A stretch of DNA of 64,000 nt from Alkalihalophilus marmarensis DSM 21297 (GCF_000474275.2 NZ_ATAE01000067.1:17904-81903); one strand, 5' to 3'. Positions 43,590 to 53,316 are shown, counted from the first letter of the stretch. The notes: a model not told the origin generated them from the sequence alone. Made by a program: numbers and translations.

Positions 43590-44411
43590 ATGATCAAAAT
43601 TACAAAGGTTTCCGTGCAAAAAAGAAGTAAAGAACGGTACAACATATTTATAGACAGAGGGCAAGGTGAAGAATACGGATTTAGTGTAGATGAAGATATC
43701 CTAATCAAGATTGGACTACGTAAGGGGCTTGAAATAGAGGAAGATGAGTTAAAAGAAATTCTAGACAAGGATGAGGAAAAGAAAACACATCATCTAGCTC
43801 TTCATTTCTTATCTTATCGAATGAGATCGGTCAAAGAGATGATGGAGTATCTTCAGAAAAAAGAACGTGAACCAAAACATATAGATACTGTAGTAAAAAG
43901 ACTGCTTGATCAGAATCTCCTAAACGACGAAATGTTTGCTGCATCCTACATTGAATCAAAAAAACTTACGTTATTAAAAGGCCCTTTAAAATTAAAACAG
44001 GAGCTTAGTCAAAAAGGAGTTGGACAAGCACATATTGAAACTGCACTCGAGGATTTTACAGAAGAAGAGCAAATCGATAAGCTTATAAAATGGATCGCAA
44101 AAAAAGAGAGCCGTAAACCAAAGCAATCTGTAAGTGCCTATAAACAAAAGCTTGCAGGACAGTTAATGAATAAGGGTTTTACGCACTCTATTATTGAACA
44201 GGCCATGAGAGAAGTTACTTTTGAAGTAGATAATGAAGAGGAATGGGAAGCTTTAACGTATCAAGCGAGCAAGCTTAAGCGGAAATACAGTTCTAAATAT
44301 GAGGGATATGAATATCAGCAGCGAATGAAGCAAGCCTTATACCAAAAGGGATTTCCAATCGATATGATTAATGAGTACTTATCACGAGAAAAAGAAGACG
44401 ATATGGATTAA
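43590..44411 (+). CDS. recX: Regulatory protein RecX
   Basis: 273 residues made of several three-helix RecX repeats (LALHFLSYRMRSVKEMMEYLQKK; LLNDEMFAASYIESK; KLKQELSQKGVGQAHI; LAGQLMNKGFTHSIIEQAM). RecX binds RecA filaments and modulates recombination; the longer Firmicute form is typical. GAGGAGAAC lies upstream of the ATG. Followed after about 55 bp by yfhH in the same direction; B. subtilis has the same order. Confidence 0.9.
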   Translation: MIKITKVSVQKRSKERYNIFIDRGQGEEYGFSVDEDILIKIGLRKGLEIEEDELKEILDKDEEKKTHHLALHFLSYRMRSVKEMMEYLQKKEREPKHIDTVVKRLLDQNLLNDEMFAASYIESKKLTLLKGPLKLKQELSQKGVGQAHIETALEDFTEEEQIDKLIKWIAKKESRKPKQSVSAYKQKLAGQLMNKGFTHSIIEQAMREVTFEVDNEEEWEALTYQASKLKRKYSSKYEGYEYQQRMKQALYQKGFPIDMINEYLSREKEDDMD

Positions 44412-44465
44412 TTTTTTTAGGTTATTTGCTATACTACAAATAGAAATATAATGGGGGCTAAAACA

Positions 44466-44777
44466 GTGGATGAGAAACGTTTCAGTGAAATGACAACATA
44501 TGAACTTCAACAAGAAATTCAAAAGTTGAACGAGAAAGCAAAGAAGGCAGAACAACTTGGAATGATGAATGAATTTGCCGTACACGAAAGACGAATGATT
44601 ATGGCTAAAGCCTATTTATTAGACCCAGCTGATTTTAAACCGGGCGAAGAATACATGTTAAATGATGAGGGATCCACCTTTCAAATCTCCTACTTAAATG
44701 GCCATTTTGCATGGGGGTATCGTGATAACGGGACTACACTTGATGCGGTGCCGATTTCGTTATTAAAACAAAAATAA
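44466..44777 (+). CDS. yfhH: YfhH-family protein
   Basis: 103 residues from GTG 44466, since GGGGGC is eight bases upstream; ATG 44451 would start inside that site. An N-terminal helical hairpin (SEMTTYELQQEIQKLNEKAKKAEQLGMMNEFAVHERRMIMAKAYL) is followed by a small beta barrel (GEEYMLNDEGSTFQISYLNGHFAWGYR). The fold is known from the B. subtilis protein, but no function is assigned. Downstream of recX as in B. subtilis. Confidence 0.85.
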   Translation: MDEKRFSEMTTYELQQEIQKLNEKAKKAEQLGMMNEFAVHERRMIMAKAYLLDPADFKPGEEYMLNDEGSTFQISYLNGHFAWGYRDNGTTLDAVPISLLKQK

Positions 44778-44800
44778 GGATGAAGCGAGGCTTCATCCTT
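44776..44800 (-). terminator. Terminator between yfhH and the YpzG-like gene
   Basis: AAGGATGAAGC/GCTTCATCCTT stem. The minus strand is followed by TATTTTTGTTTT; the plus strand has only a weak tail. Confidence 0.7.
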
Positions 44801-44808
44801 ATATAGGG

Positions 44809-44958
44809 CTACGAACGTTTTCTTGTTTGTACTTCAAGTACAATATTGTGGTAACTTTGTTCGGTTTCACCATTCACTTGATGGAAAGCGTGCTTAGGAT
44901 TAGCGCGCGGCGAACAAAAAGGATCTTTATAAGGAAACTTCTTATGTGGCTTGCCCAT
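44809..44958 (-). CDS. Small YpzG-like protein
   Basis: 49 residues beginning MGKPHKKFPYKDPFCSPR. The C-terminal half (NPKHAFHQVNGETEQS...LEVQTRKRS) fits my memory of YpzG-type proteins, which share N-x-x-H-x-x-x-Q-V-N-G-E-T. GGAGGTG is eight bases before the ATG. It lies next to sspK on the same strand. Function unknown, with likely sporulation context. The family assignment is tentative. Confidence 0.6.
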   Translation of the reverse strand: MGKPHKKFPYKDPFCSPRANPKHAFHQVNGETEQSYHNIVLEVQTRKRS

Positions 44959-44984
44959 CACATACACCTCCGTAAGAATCGTTG

Positions 44985-45125
44985 CTATTGATTTTTATTT
45001 GCACGTGCCATTCTTTCTTGGGGATGATCATTAATTGATCCATCTGGACGTTTAGATAAAAAAGCATCGTTTTCTTTTTCGGTAAATTTTCTTGATTCTG
45101 GGAAGTCTTTCGCTTTATTACGCAT
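44985..45125 (-). CDS. sspK: Small acid-soluble spore protein K
   Basis: 46 residues. The C-terminal part SKRPDGSINDHPQERMARAN corresponds closely to SspK (SKRADGSINQHPQERM). SspK is a minor SASP made in the forespore under sigma G. AAAGGAGG lies 11 bases upstream of the ATG. The location between yfhH and yfhJ is the same as in B. subtilis, which confirms the call. Confidence 0.9.
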   Translation of the reverse strand: MRNKAKDFPESRKFTEKENDAFLSKRPDGSINDHPQERMARANKNQ

Positions 45126-45265
45126 CGTGAGGTGAACCTCCTTTAATTAAACGCCATTTTAAGGCAGTAAGCCATCATCTTAATTAGTAACTGGCTCATC
45201 AATAGTATAAGCTTGTTTTCATAAAAGATAAGACGTAGATATTGTTAATGGAGGAAAGAGAAAAG

Positions 45266-45532
45266 ATGGAGACTATTTTTAAACGACTGACAGAAGAATT
45301 ATTAGCTGTAAATGATGAGTTATCTGCTGAAGCTGCTCGTACGTGGGTAGAAGGCTTATGGGAAGATTTTGAAACGACACGAGCAAAGGCAGGGCGTGAG
45401 TATAAGGGGCAGGAAGTAACGGAACAAATTGTGCTAAAGTGGATAAAGCAATATGGTCCTCATTTGCACAAATATGCACCTAAACAAGAAAAATTCGCGC
45501 ATTTAAACCAAGATAATCAACCTAAAAACTAA
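45266..45532 (+). CDS. yfhJ: YfhJ-family protein
   Basis: 88 residues from ATG 45266, using the GGAGGAAAG site ten bases upstream; the frame is open to 45242. All-helical WVELL protein family, with WVEGLWEDFETTRAKAGREYKG near the middle. Function unknown. Divergent from sspK and followed by a bidirectional terminator shared with yfhP. Confidence 0.85.
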   Translation: METIFKRLTEELLAVNDELSAEAARTWVEGLWEDFETTRAKAGREYKGQEVTEQIVLKWIKQYGPHLHKYAPKQEKFAHLNQDNQPKN

Positions 45533-45540
45533 ACAAAATA

Positions 45541-45574
45541 ACAAGCCTCCACCCAATTAGGGCTGGAGGCTTGT
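45541..45574. terminator. Bidirectional terminator
   Basis: ACAAGCCTCC/GGAGGCTTGT perfect 10-bp stem between convergent yfhJ and yfhP. Confidence 0.8.
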
Positions 45575-45580
45575 TGATGT

Positions 45581-46564
45581 TTACAGCTGTTCTTCTAAGT
45601 TTAATTTCTTTTGCAGTGTTTCTTCAGAGAACACCCATCCTGTATATGAACTTAGAATGTTCAAGTTATCGTCTAGCTGAACGATGGCAACAAAAGGGTA
45701 GTGACCCTTGCTGCGGTAACGTAAATCAACAAAGCGTACTTCCGTCAAATCATCCTTCATCTCTACTTCCCAGCGGTATGTAGGAGAGAAGGAAAGAAAG
45801 GCTGCTAAATTTTTATCTTTTCTTGCAGCGTTAATGACCGGGTCATCAGGAATAGGGTCAAAGGAATACTTCTCAAAGAAATTTATTTGGTTATCACGTG
45901 ATTCAGCAACATACAGAGTTGTCGGCGTCCGAATAACTAAATGGAATTGATTCCATCTGATTGTTGGCGACACAAAAATGTGAGTTGCATTTGGGTGAAG
46001 CCTGCGCGCATGTTTAACAACTTTTTGTTTCTCATAAATCCGCCAAATGTAGTACAGGGCTAATACAACATAAAGCAGTAAAAAGGTTATGCCAGGATGA
46101 GAACCAAATGCCCACATAGCAATTGCACCAAGATGCATAAAAAAGATAAACGGATCAAAAATATTGATCACACCAAGTGCAATCCATCTGTTTGAAATTG
46201 GTCTCAGTGCCTGGGTACCGTAGGCATTGAAAATATCAACAAACACATGCAGAACGACGGCAAGAAGCGACCATAAAAAGATCGTCAGCCATTCAACACC
46301 TGGCATAAAGAGAGTGATACCGGCTGTCAGCAATACAGGCCAGACTAAAAGGGCAGGCAGAGAATGGGTAATGCCGCGATGGTTTCGAATATATACGGCA
46401 TTATTTTTAAGCTTTAAAACCGTATCAAAATCAGGAGCTTGAGAACCGATGATCGCAGCAATCATAACGGCACTTTGCATCGTTGGGTCGCCGCTGACAT
46501 TAGGATCAAGCGTTGCAAGACCTCCTATGGCTATACCCATTACTACATGTGTACCTGTATCCAT
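45581..46564 (-). CDS. yfhP: YfhP, YdjM-type membrane metallohydrolase family
   Basis: 327 residues. Four to five membrane helices in the first 200 residues with metal-binding-like motifs: DTGTHVVMG, RNHRGITHSLP and HVFVDIFNAYGTQALRP. These are typical of the YdjM/YfhP (DUF457-like) group of predicted inner-membrane hydrolases. A soluble C-terminal domain follows. In B. subtilis YfhP influences secreted protease expression, but the enzyme reaction is unknown. Position matches. Confidence 0.85.
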   Translation of the reverse strand: MDTGTHVVMGIAIGGLATLDPNVSGDPTMQSAVMIAAIIGSQAPDFDTVLKLKNNAVYIRNHRGITHSLPALLVWPVLLTAGITLFMPGVEWLTIFLWSLLAVVLHVFVDIFNAYGTQALRPISNRWIALGVINIFDPFIFFMHLGAIAMWAFGSHPGITFLLLYVVLALYYIWRIYEKQKVVKHARRLHPNATHIFVSPTIRWNQFHLVIRTPTTLYVAESRDNQINFFEKYSFDPIPDDPVINAARKDKNLAAFLSFSPTYRWEVEMKDDLTEVRFVDLRYRSKGHYPFVAIVQLDDNLNILSSYTGWVFSEETLQKKLNLEEQL

Positions 46565-46717
46565 TACATGGCACCTCCCTTTTTCTATAAGTTACAGTAA
46601 GTATTGTGTATTAATCATACAGAATCTCATGCAAAATTCAAGACAATCGCTTTTGATCGTGGCATGATATAGTTTAGTTATACCCGAATTGTAAATGATT
46701 CAAAAGGGGGAATGGCA

Positions 46718-47029
46718 ATGACTCAAGCATTAGACGTATTTATTGAGTATAAAATTCATGAAAAATATGTTAAACCATATGAAGAGAGCATGAAAAAGAT
46801 CAAAGAACGAGTACAAGAAGTGGGGGCATCAGATTTTGAGTGGTATGAAGCCGCCGATCAACCCAACTTATATGTAGAAATGTTTAAAGTGAAAGATTAC
46901 GCCGCTTATGAAAAAATAAAGTCACTAAGACAAGATGAAAGTGAATCTCTAACAAAAGATTTCGCAGCCTATGTAGCAGGAGGATCTAGTAAGGTTCATT
47001 GCTGGGCATTTAAGAGAAAAATGATTTAG
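46718..47029 (+). CDS. Hypothetical protein upstream of mutY
   Basis: 103 residues from ATG 46718 (AAAAGGGGG seven bases away; ATG 46712 is too close to that site). A ferredoxin-like alternation of strands and helices suggests a small dimeric alpha/beta barrel (LDVFIEYKIHEKYVKPYEE; FEWYEAADQPNLYVEMFKVKD), similar in style to antibiotic-biosynthesis-monooxygenase or NIPSNAP domains. It ends ten bases before mutY and is probably co-transcribed. No proven function. Confidence 0.7.
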   Translation: MTQALDVFIEYKIHEKYVKPYEESMKKIKERVQEVGASDFEWYEAADQPNLYVEMFKVKDYAAYEKIKSLRQDESESLTKDFAAYVAGGSSKVHCWAFKRKMI

Positions 47030-47039
47030 GAGGAGAGCT

Positions 47040-48128
47040 GTGCAGCACGAAAAGTTAAATGAGTTTAACATCAGTCAATTTCAACAGGATTTAATTAACT
47101 GGTTTAAAGAAAATCAACGAACGCTCCCTTGGAGAGAAAATAAAGACCCGTATCGAGTATGGGTCTCTGAAATCATGTTGCAGCAAACAAGGGTCGACAC
47201 TGTGATCCCTTATTATTTAAACTTTATGCGTGAGTTTCCAACACTAGAGGACTTAGCCTATGCAGAGGAAGACCGTATTTTAAAGGCATGGGAGGGACTT
47301 GGTTATTATTCAAGAGTGAGAAACCTCCAGACAGCTGTACGAGAAGTAGTAGAAGAGTACAATGCGGCTGTGCCTGATACCCTGAAAGAAATTTCCGCTT
47401 TAAAGGGAGTAGGCCCTTATACGGCGGGAGCGATTTTAAGCATTGCTTATGCAAAACCTGAACCAGCAGTAGATGGAAATGTAATGCGTGTTCTTTCTCG
47501 TGTGCTTGAAATAGATGAAGATATCGCTAAAGCGAAGACGAGGAAAACATTCGAAGCCATCATTTATGACCTCATTTCTAAAGAGGACCCGTCATCTTTT
47601 AACCAAGGATTAATGGAACTCGGTGCACTGATTTGTACACCAACTTCACCTGGCTGTCTGCTCTGTCCGGTTCGTGAACATTGCATGGCGTATAATAAAG
47701 GAATTCAAGATACACTGCCTGTAAAATCAAAGAAAAAGAAAGCGAAACGCAAGCTGATGGCGGCTTTCGTCGTTAAAGATGAAGATGGAAAGGTTCTCAT
47801 TGAAAAGCGTCCAGATAAAGGGCTGCTAGCTGGATTGTGGCAGTTCCCGAACGTAGAAGTAGAGAGTCATTCATTTAATAAAGAGGAGATGGCAGAAGCA
47901 TTGTCTCTGGCTATTGGTAAGCCAATTAGTATTCGTGACCGGATTCAAAAAGTGGAGCATGTCTTCTCTCACATTGTATGGGATATTGATGTGTATACCG
48001 CGGTGATCCCTATAAAAGAATGGGAAAAAGAAGGGCAGCGTTTTGTCGATCAATATCAGATTGAAGATTTTGCGTTTCCTGTCTCGCATCAAAAGATAAT
48101 TAAACACTATTTTAGTGAGGCATTTTAA
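47040..48128 (+). CDS. mutY: A/G-specific adenine glycosylase MutY
   Basis: 362 residues from GTG with AGGAGGAG upstream. Helix-hairpin-helix glycosylase with catalytic Glu in SEIMLQQTRV, HhH LKGVGPYTAGAIL and catalytic Asp in PAVDGNVMRV. The iron-sulfur cysteines have C-x6-C-x2-C-x5-C spacing (ICTPTSPGCLLCPVREHC). The C-terminal NUDIX-like domain recognises 8-oxoguanine. It removes adenine mispaired with oxidised guanine. B. subtilis yfhQ is the same gene in the same place. Confidence 0.94.
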   Translation: MQHEKLNEFNISQFQQDLINWFKENQRTLPWRENKDPYRVWVSEIMLQQTRVDTVIPYYLNFMREFPTLEDLAYAEEDRILKAWEGLGYYSRVRNLQTAVREVVEEYNAAVPDTLKEISALKGVGPYTAGAILSIAYAKPEPAVDGNVMRVLSRVLEIDEDIAKAKTRKTFEAIIYDLISKEDPSSFNQGLMELGALICTPTSPGCLLCPVREHCMAYNKGIQDTLPVKSKKKKAKRKLMAAFVVKDEDGKVLIEKRPDKGLLAGLWQFPNVEVESHSFNKEEMAEALSLAIGKPISIRDRIQKVEHVFSHIVWDIDVYTAVIPIKEWEKEGQRFVDQYQIEDFAFPVSHQKIIKHYFSEAF

Positions 48129-48176
48129 AAGTAAGTATGTTAAAAATGAGTTTGTAAAATAATTAGGAGTGAGATC

Positions 48177-48932
48177 ATGGATTTAAACCTACATAATAAA
48201 GTGGTTCTTGTTACAGGAGGTACGAAAGGGATTGGCCGTGCGATTGCAGAAGCTTTCGTTCATGAAGGGGCCCGAGTGTATGTAACAGCAAGAGGAGAAG
48301 AGTCATTAAACGAAATGGATCATAAAGAAGGAATTACAGCTATTCAAGCTGATCTGACTAAGGAAGATGCGCGCAATGACGTCATGAATGAAATCCTTAC
48401 TAAAGAGGAGCGCATTGATATTCTTATTAACAACGTAGGCGGAAGCAACGGCTCAACGGTAGCAGAGACTGAGCTATCCTTATTTAGAGAAGCATTTGAG
48501 CTAAATTACTTCTCTGCTGTTCATTTCAGCAAACTTGCTTTAGATGAAATGAAAAAACAGCAGGGTGGTGCGATAGTTAATATCTCATCCATCTTCGGAC
48601 GTGAATCTGGAGGCAAGCCAACGTATAACAGTGCGAAAGCAGCGATGATCAGCTTTACCAAAGCATTAGCTGATGAAGCGATCAAAGACGGAATCCGAGT
48701 AAATGGCGTAGCCCCTGGGTCTATCCTTCACCCGACAGGAAACTGGCAAAAACGTTTAGATGAAAACCCGGAAAAAATTAATGCATTTGTTGAACAGGAA
48801 ATACCAGCAGGAAGATTTGGTACAGTCGAGGAAGTGGCGAATGCGGTGCTGTTTTTAGCATCTGATAAAGCATCTTGGGTTGTCGGAGCTACGCTTAATG
48901 TAGATGGCGGTCAATCAAATGCAAACTTTTAA
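48177..48932 (+). CDS. Short-chain dehydrogenase/reductase
   Basis: 251 residues, classical SDR: TGGTKGIGRAI cofactor motif at 13-23, NNVGGSNG, catalytic Ser in NISSIFG, and YNSAKAA (YxxxK) at about 156. The C-terminal VGATLNVDGGQS is typical of the 3-oxoacyl-ACP reductase or glucose-dehydrogenase-like group. Substrate not deducible. Located after mutY; the hairpin and array 5 follow it. Confidence 0.85.
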   Translation: MDLNLHNKVVLVTGGTKGIGRAIAEAFVHEGARVYVTARGEESLNEMDHKEGITAIQADLTKEDARNDVMNEILTKEERIDILINNVGGSNGSTVAETELSLFREAFELNYFSAVHFSKLALDEMKKQQGGAIVNISSIFGRESGGKPTYNSAKAAMISFTKALADEAIKDGIRVNGVAPGSILHPTGNWQKRLDENPEKINAFVEQEIPAGRFGTVEEVANAVLFLASDKASWVVGATLNVDGGQSNANF

Positions 48933-48940
48933 AATGGGGA

Positions 48941-48969
48941 GAGCTGTCCTGAGGGGACAGCTCTTTTGT
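48941..48969 (+). terminator. Terminator of the SDR gene and hairpin of array 5
   Basis: GAGCTGTCC/GGACAGCTC perfect stem followed by TTTTG. Confidence 0.8.
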
Positions 48970-48990
48970 TATTGTTCATATAAATGAAGA

Positions 48991-49166
48991 GGCGCATTTA
49001 TCCGGTGAAGTGATACTATTGTGCCCCGCATTAGCGCATAAATTGATCCAAAGGACGCAATTAGACTAGAGTGACGCAATCAGCCGAGCAGCCATACAAT
49101 TACATGTTGAACCCGTGAAATAAACTCTTTAGACTGACGCATAAACAGCTTGAAAACATACAATTA
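48991..49166 (+). repeat. Nine-motif 21-bp-period array, copy 5
   Basis: Motif starts 48993, 49014, 49035, 49056, 49075, 49095, 49116, 49138 and 49159 (span 166; two compensating one-base shifts). The 19-bp step falls between motifs 4 and 5. Motif 8 is GACGCATAAACAG and motif 9 ACATACAATTAC, nearly identical to copy 1. Convergent intergenic position. Confidence 0.85.
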
Positions 49167-49232
49167 CTGCTGAGCACGAGCCTTGCCCTCACCATATTAA
49201 TGCCCAGCACGAGCCTTGTTTGCCCTCATAGA

Positions 49233-49577
49233 CTATTGATCATTATTTACTAAGTGGATCTCTTGAATCTTTTGCTTCGTTTCTGCTGTACCTAAATTAT
49301 ATAGGGCTTCATATACATCATTTAGTCCTCGCTGGTACTCGTTTTTATCACGATCTCCTTTTTGATCATCAAAATGCCTGAATGTAATTAAGTTGCCAAG
49401 CTCGACGTCATGAGACTGTACTTCATGTAATAATTCTTCTAATGCTTTCTTTTCTGTCGCAGTTGCTTCAATTTCATACTCGATTAGCTGCCCGTCATCG
49501 ACTCTTGTCGGGCTGATCGTATCCATACTGATAGGGTTCAAATTAACATAATACAATTGCTTTTCCATCGTCTTCAT
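49233..49577 (-). CDS. Hypothetical 114-residue protein
   Basis: Soluble and acidic, with the first part strand-like (EKQLYYVNLNPISMD..) and the rest helical (ATEKKALEELLHEVQSHDVELGNLITFRHFDDQKGDRDKNEYQRGLNDVYEALYNLG). I recognise no family with certainty; similar proteins of this length occur as conserved hypotheticals in Bacillus. AAAGGAGATG lies eight bases before the ATG. Preceded on the same strand by the oxidoreductase gene, from which a terminator separates it. Confidence 0.7.
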   Translation of the reverse strand: MKTMEKQLYYVNLNPISMDTISPTRVDDGQLIEYEIEATATEKKALEELLHEVQSHDVELGNLITFRHFDDQKGDRDKNEYQRGLNDVYEALYNLGTAETKQKIQEIHLVNNDQ

Positions 49578-49626
49578 CTCCTTTTAAGGTGCTACTCTTA
49601 TGATCACCAAAAAATGAGGAATCCAT

Positions 49627-49657
49627 TAAAAAAACGAGAAAGCTACAGCTTTCCCGT
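49627..49657 (-). terminator. Terminator of the quinone-reductase-like gene
   Basis: ACGAGAAAGC/GCTTTCCCGT stem (one mismatch), followed by TTTTTTT on the minus strand. Confidence 0.8.
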
Positions 49658-49673
49658 CAAAAAATAAATCGTA

Positions 49674-50636
49674 TTAATGTTTAATGATGATGCGGCCATC
49701 TACTGATTTAGACTCAAGCATAGCATGAGCTTTATCAGCTTCCTCAAATGAAAAGACTTCCCCAATATGTGCGCCTAATAATTTTTGAGCGAGGCCTGCT
49801 GAGATGTCATGACCTGCTTTTCCTACCTCATTTGGATCAACGGTGAATAGAAGAATACCGAGGAGAGCTGCATTTTTCATATTAAGTTTTCTCCAAGGGA
49901 GCTCTGGCGTATTGTTTACAGGTGAGCCTATTGTGACAATCCGCCCGCCGTTTCTAATCATGTCTAAGTTTTTATCTAAATTTTCACTGACACTCATATC
50001 CAAAATAACATCAATGCCTTTTTCATCAGTAAGTCCAAGAACTCTTTCGGTCACATTTTCCTCTTTGTAATTGATGACCACATCTGCACCGGCTTTTATG
50101 GCAATTTGCGACTTTTCATCATTTCCTGCTGTAGCAATGACAAACGCCCCTGCGCGTTTAGCTAGCTGAACAGCAGCTTGTCCTACAGCACCTGCTGCTC
50201 CGTAAATCAGTACTTTTTCCTCTTTTTTAAGATTTGCTCGGTAAAAAAGAGATAAATGTGCGGTCATAAAAGCCATCGCAACAGCGGCACCCTCTTCATA
50301 AGTAAGATGAGAAGGGAGCGGAAATGCAGCAGAGGCATCAAGCGCCACGTATTCTGCTGACGCGCCTTTTGCATTGGTTGCCCAAATACGGTCACCAATA
50401 GACAAATTCTGAACTCCATCTGCTGCTTCAACGACTTCACCAGCTAAATCGAAATGTGGTACATGTGGAAACGAGTTAACTTCTCTAATCCCTTTTCTAA
50501 AATACGTATCAACAGGGTTTACTCCGCTCGCGCCTACTTTTACCAACACTTGTCCTTGTTTTAAAGTCGGTTTTTCCATTTCCCCTACAGTTAGCACATT
50601 CGGCTCGCCATATTCTTTATACTGAATTACATGCAT
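49674..50636 (-). CDS. NADPH:quinone reductase-like zinc-free MDR oxidoreductase
   Basis: 320 residues of the medium-chain dehydrogenase family. N-terminal GroES-like domain (GASGVNPVDTYFRKG) without the cysteine zinc ligands; Rossmann domain with YGAAGAVGQAAVQLAK. This is the quinone oxidoreductase (QOR/crotonyl) branch, NADPH-dependent and cytosolic. It starts 12 bp after the aminotransferase gene, so both are probably in one transcript. Confidence 0.87.
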   Translation of the reverse strand: MHVIQYKEYGEPNVLTVGEMEKPTLKQGQVLVKVGASGVNPVDTYFRKGIREVNSFPHVPHFDLAGEVVEAADGVQNLSIGDRIWATNAKGASAEYVALDASAAFPLPSHLTYEEGAAVAMAFMTAHLSLFYRANLKKEEKVLIYGAAGAVGQAAVQLAKRAGAFVIATAGNDEKSQIAIKAGADVVINYKEENVTERVLGLTDEKGIDVILDMSVSENLDKNLDMIRNGGRIVTIGSPVNNTPELPWRKLNMKNAALLGILLFTVDPNEVGKAGHDISAGLAQKLLGAHIGEVFSFEEADKAHAMLESKSVDGRIIIKH

Positions 50637-50648
50637 ATTCTCATCCCC

Positions 50649-51803
50649 TTAGTCAAATAGTGGTTTTAATCTTGTCGCTGCTTCCTTTAAACGTTTTTCG
50701 TTTTGAACAAGAGCAATCCGGACAAAGCCTTCTCCTTCACTGCCAAAGGCCATACCAGGTGTAACGACGACACCAAGGTCAAGAGCAGCCAATGTAAATG
50801 ACATTGAGGTATAAGCCTGAGGAATCTTTGCCCATAAAAACATCCCGCCGCCTGGATAGCGAACTTCCCAGCCGATTTCGCTCAACGCGCTGACTAGTGT
50901 GTCACGCCGTTTTTTATAAAGCAGGCGCTGGTCTTCCAAAAATGTTCCTGAGTTCGTTAAAGCTTTTGTTGCAGCATGCTGAATTGGTTTGAAAACCCCG
51001 TAATCAATATGAGATTTAATGATGGCAAGCGGCTTCAATAGTTCAGGGTTACCAAGGGCATAGCCGATTCTAGCCCCAGCAAAGTTGAAACTTTTTGACA
51101 TTGAATTAAATTCGATCGCAACCTCGTCTGCACCATCAATGGATAAGATGCTTAAAGGCGTTTGGTTATCATACATTAGCTCAGAATAGGCAAAGTCATG
51201 TACAACAAGGATGCGATGTTCTTTTGCGTAGGCGATAACCTGTTCCAAATAATCTTTTGAAGCGGTAGCTGCCGTTGGGTTGCTCGGATAACTCAAAATA
51301 AGAATTTTAGCCTTATCAGCTACATCGTGTGGCAAGGAACGAAAGTCAAATTGGTAACTGTTCTCTTCATTTAACGGATAAGGGTGCAATGTGGCCCCTG
51401 CAATTTCTGCGCTTGCTGCATATATGGGATACCCTGGGTTTGGGACAAGTAAGATATCATCTTCATCCATATAAGACATAGCTAGATGAGCAAGCCCGTC
51501 TTGAGAGCCCATTAACTGCAGGATGTGATCTTCGTTTAAGGAGACACCGTAACGTTCCGCGTAGAAACGGCACACTGCTTCTCTAAACGTCAATTCGCTT
51601 GTAATCGCATATCCGTAGTCCGAGTCATTTGAAACGGCTTTGATTAATTCTTCTTTCAAAAAAGCAGGAGGAGGGAGGTCTGGGCTGCCAATACTTAAAT
51701 CAATAAGAGTGGCCCCTGCGGCTTCTTTCTCCTGTTTTCGTAAGGATAGTTCTGTAAATACGCTAGTTGTTAAGTGATCTAATTTCTTTGATGGTGAAAA
51801 CAT
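50649..51803 (-). CDS. Class I/II PLP aminotransferase
   Basis: 384 residues. Motifs: SIGSPDLPPPAFL, YGYAITSELTFREAV, SYPSNPTAATA (cofactor Asn), VHDFAYSEL (Asp/Tyr) and the PLP lysine in NSMSKSFNFAGARIG. Overall similar to LL-diaminopimelate aminotransferase-like or PatA/YugH enzymes; exact amino donor unknown. First gene of a likely two-gene unit with the oxidoreductase. Confidence 0.87.
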   Translation of the reverse strand: MFSPSKKLDHLTTSVFTELSLRKQEKEAAGATLIDLSIGSPDLPPPAFLKEELIKAVSNDSDYGYAITSELTFREAVCRFYAERYGVSLNEDHILQLMGSQDGLAHLAMSYMDEDDILLVPNPGYPIYAASAEIAGATLHPYPLNEENSYQFDFRSLPHDVADKAKILILSYPSNPTAATASKDYLEQVIAYAKEHRILVVHDFAYSELMYDNQTPLSILSIDGADEVAIEFNSMSKSFNFAGARIGYALGNPELLKPLAIIKSHIDYGVFKPIQHAATKALTNSGTFLEDQRLLYKKRRDTLVSALSEIGWEVRYPGGGMFLWAKIPQAYTSMSFTLAALDLGVVVTPGMAFGSEGEGFVRIALVQNEKRLKEAATRLKPLFD

Positions 51804-51901
51804 ATGTAACTCTCCTCAATCAACCTATAGTTAAATAAATAAAATAAAATATTCTTCTATATTATTTTAGCTGAATAATCTGAAAAAACCTAGTCTCACA
51901 C

Positions 51902-51931
51902 AAGAAAAAAAGATAAGCCGCAGCTTATCTT
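51902..51931 (-). terminator. Terminator of the YfhS-like gene
   Basis: AAGATAAGC/GCTTATCTT perfect stem followed on the minus strand by TTTTTTTC. Confidence 0.85.
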
Positions 51932-52151
51932 AGTCATAATGTACTTCTGTTCCTTGCGTCCATGTTGCTTCTTGTTTAAGACCGCCTCTTGCTTCAATTT
52001 CTTTAATGATTTCCCTGTGGATGGTCGTACCTTCACTATTTAGGTAGGGGGTCATCTGTTGGAGACCATGATGAAAAAAGGCAAGTTCTTTATCCGTCCA
52101 TTCTTTTTTGCTTATCATGGTAAGTTCCGTCATATCTCGTCCGACATACAT
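51930..52151 (-). CDS. yfhS: YfhS-like small protein
   Basis: 73 residues, helical and polar (TELTMISKKEWTDKELAFFHHGLQQMTPYLNSEGTTIHREIIKEIEARGG). Called YfhS-like mainly because B. subtilis yfhS has nearly the same length and lies directly upstream of divergent fabL, as here. Its role there is only loosely linked to sporulation. AAAGGAGCTGAG lies upstream of the ATG. Confidence 0.65.
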   Translation of the reverse strand: MYVGRDMTELTMISKKEWTDKELAFFHHGLQQMTPYLNSEGTTIHREIIKEIEARGGLKQEATWTQGTEVHYD

Positions 52152-52188
52152 CTAGCTCAGCTCCTTTAATCTATGGTCTTCTAGGTAG

Positions 52189-53022
<834 letters not shown>

Positions 53023-53029
53023 TTTTTTT

Positions 53030-53060
53030 TGAATAAAATGATTCACCTCTGTACATATTA
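53030..53060 (+). promoter_or_regulatory. Sigma-G promoter of sspE
   Basis: TGAATA (53030-53035), 18-bp spacer, CATATTA (53054-53060): agrees with the sigma-G consensus (TGAATA ... CATACTA) in 12 of 13 positions, 23 bp before sspE. Confidence 0.75.
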
Positions 53061-53082
53061 ACTTTTGTGGAGGTGATATCAC

Positions 53083-53304
53083 ATGAACAACCAACAACAA
53101 AACCAACAGCAACAAGCGTCTAAAACAAACGCTCAAAAGGTACAAAAACAAAACGCCGCTTCTGCTCAAGGAAACAGCTACAACACTGAGTTTGCTAGCG
53201 AAACGAACGCTCAAGAAGTTCGTCAACAAAACGCTCAATCAGAAGCTCACAAAAACCAAGCTTCTACAAACTACAAGCAACAACAAAACCAACAAAATCG
53301 TTAA
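53083..53304 (+). CDS. sspE: Gamma-type small acid-soluble spore protein SspE
   Basis: 73 residues dominated by Gln, Asn, Ala. Two copies of the gamma-SASP core are recognisable (NTEFASETNAQEVRQQN and the degenerate QASKTNAQKVQKQNA), with the germination-protease site T-E-F-A-S-E. It is a spore amino-acid reserve degraded in germination. GGAGGTG lies ten bases upstream, and a near-perfect sigma-G promoter precedes it. Location after fabL is conserved in Bacillus. Confidence 0.93.
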   Translation: MNNQQQNQQQQASKTNAQKVQKQNAASAQGNSYNTEFASETNAQEVRQQNAQSEAHKNQASTNYKQQQNQQNR

Positions 53305-53316
53305 TCAAACGATGAG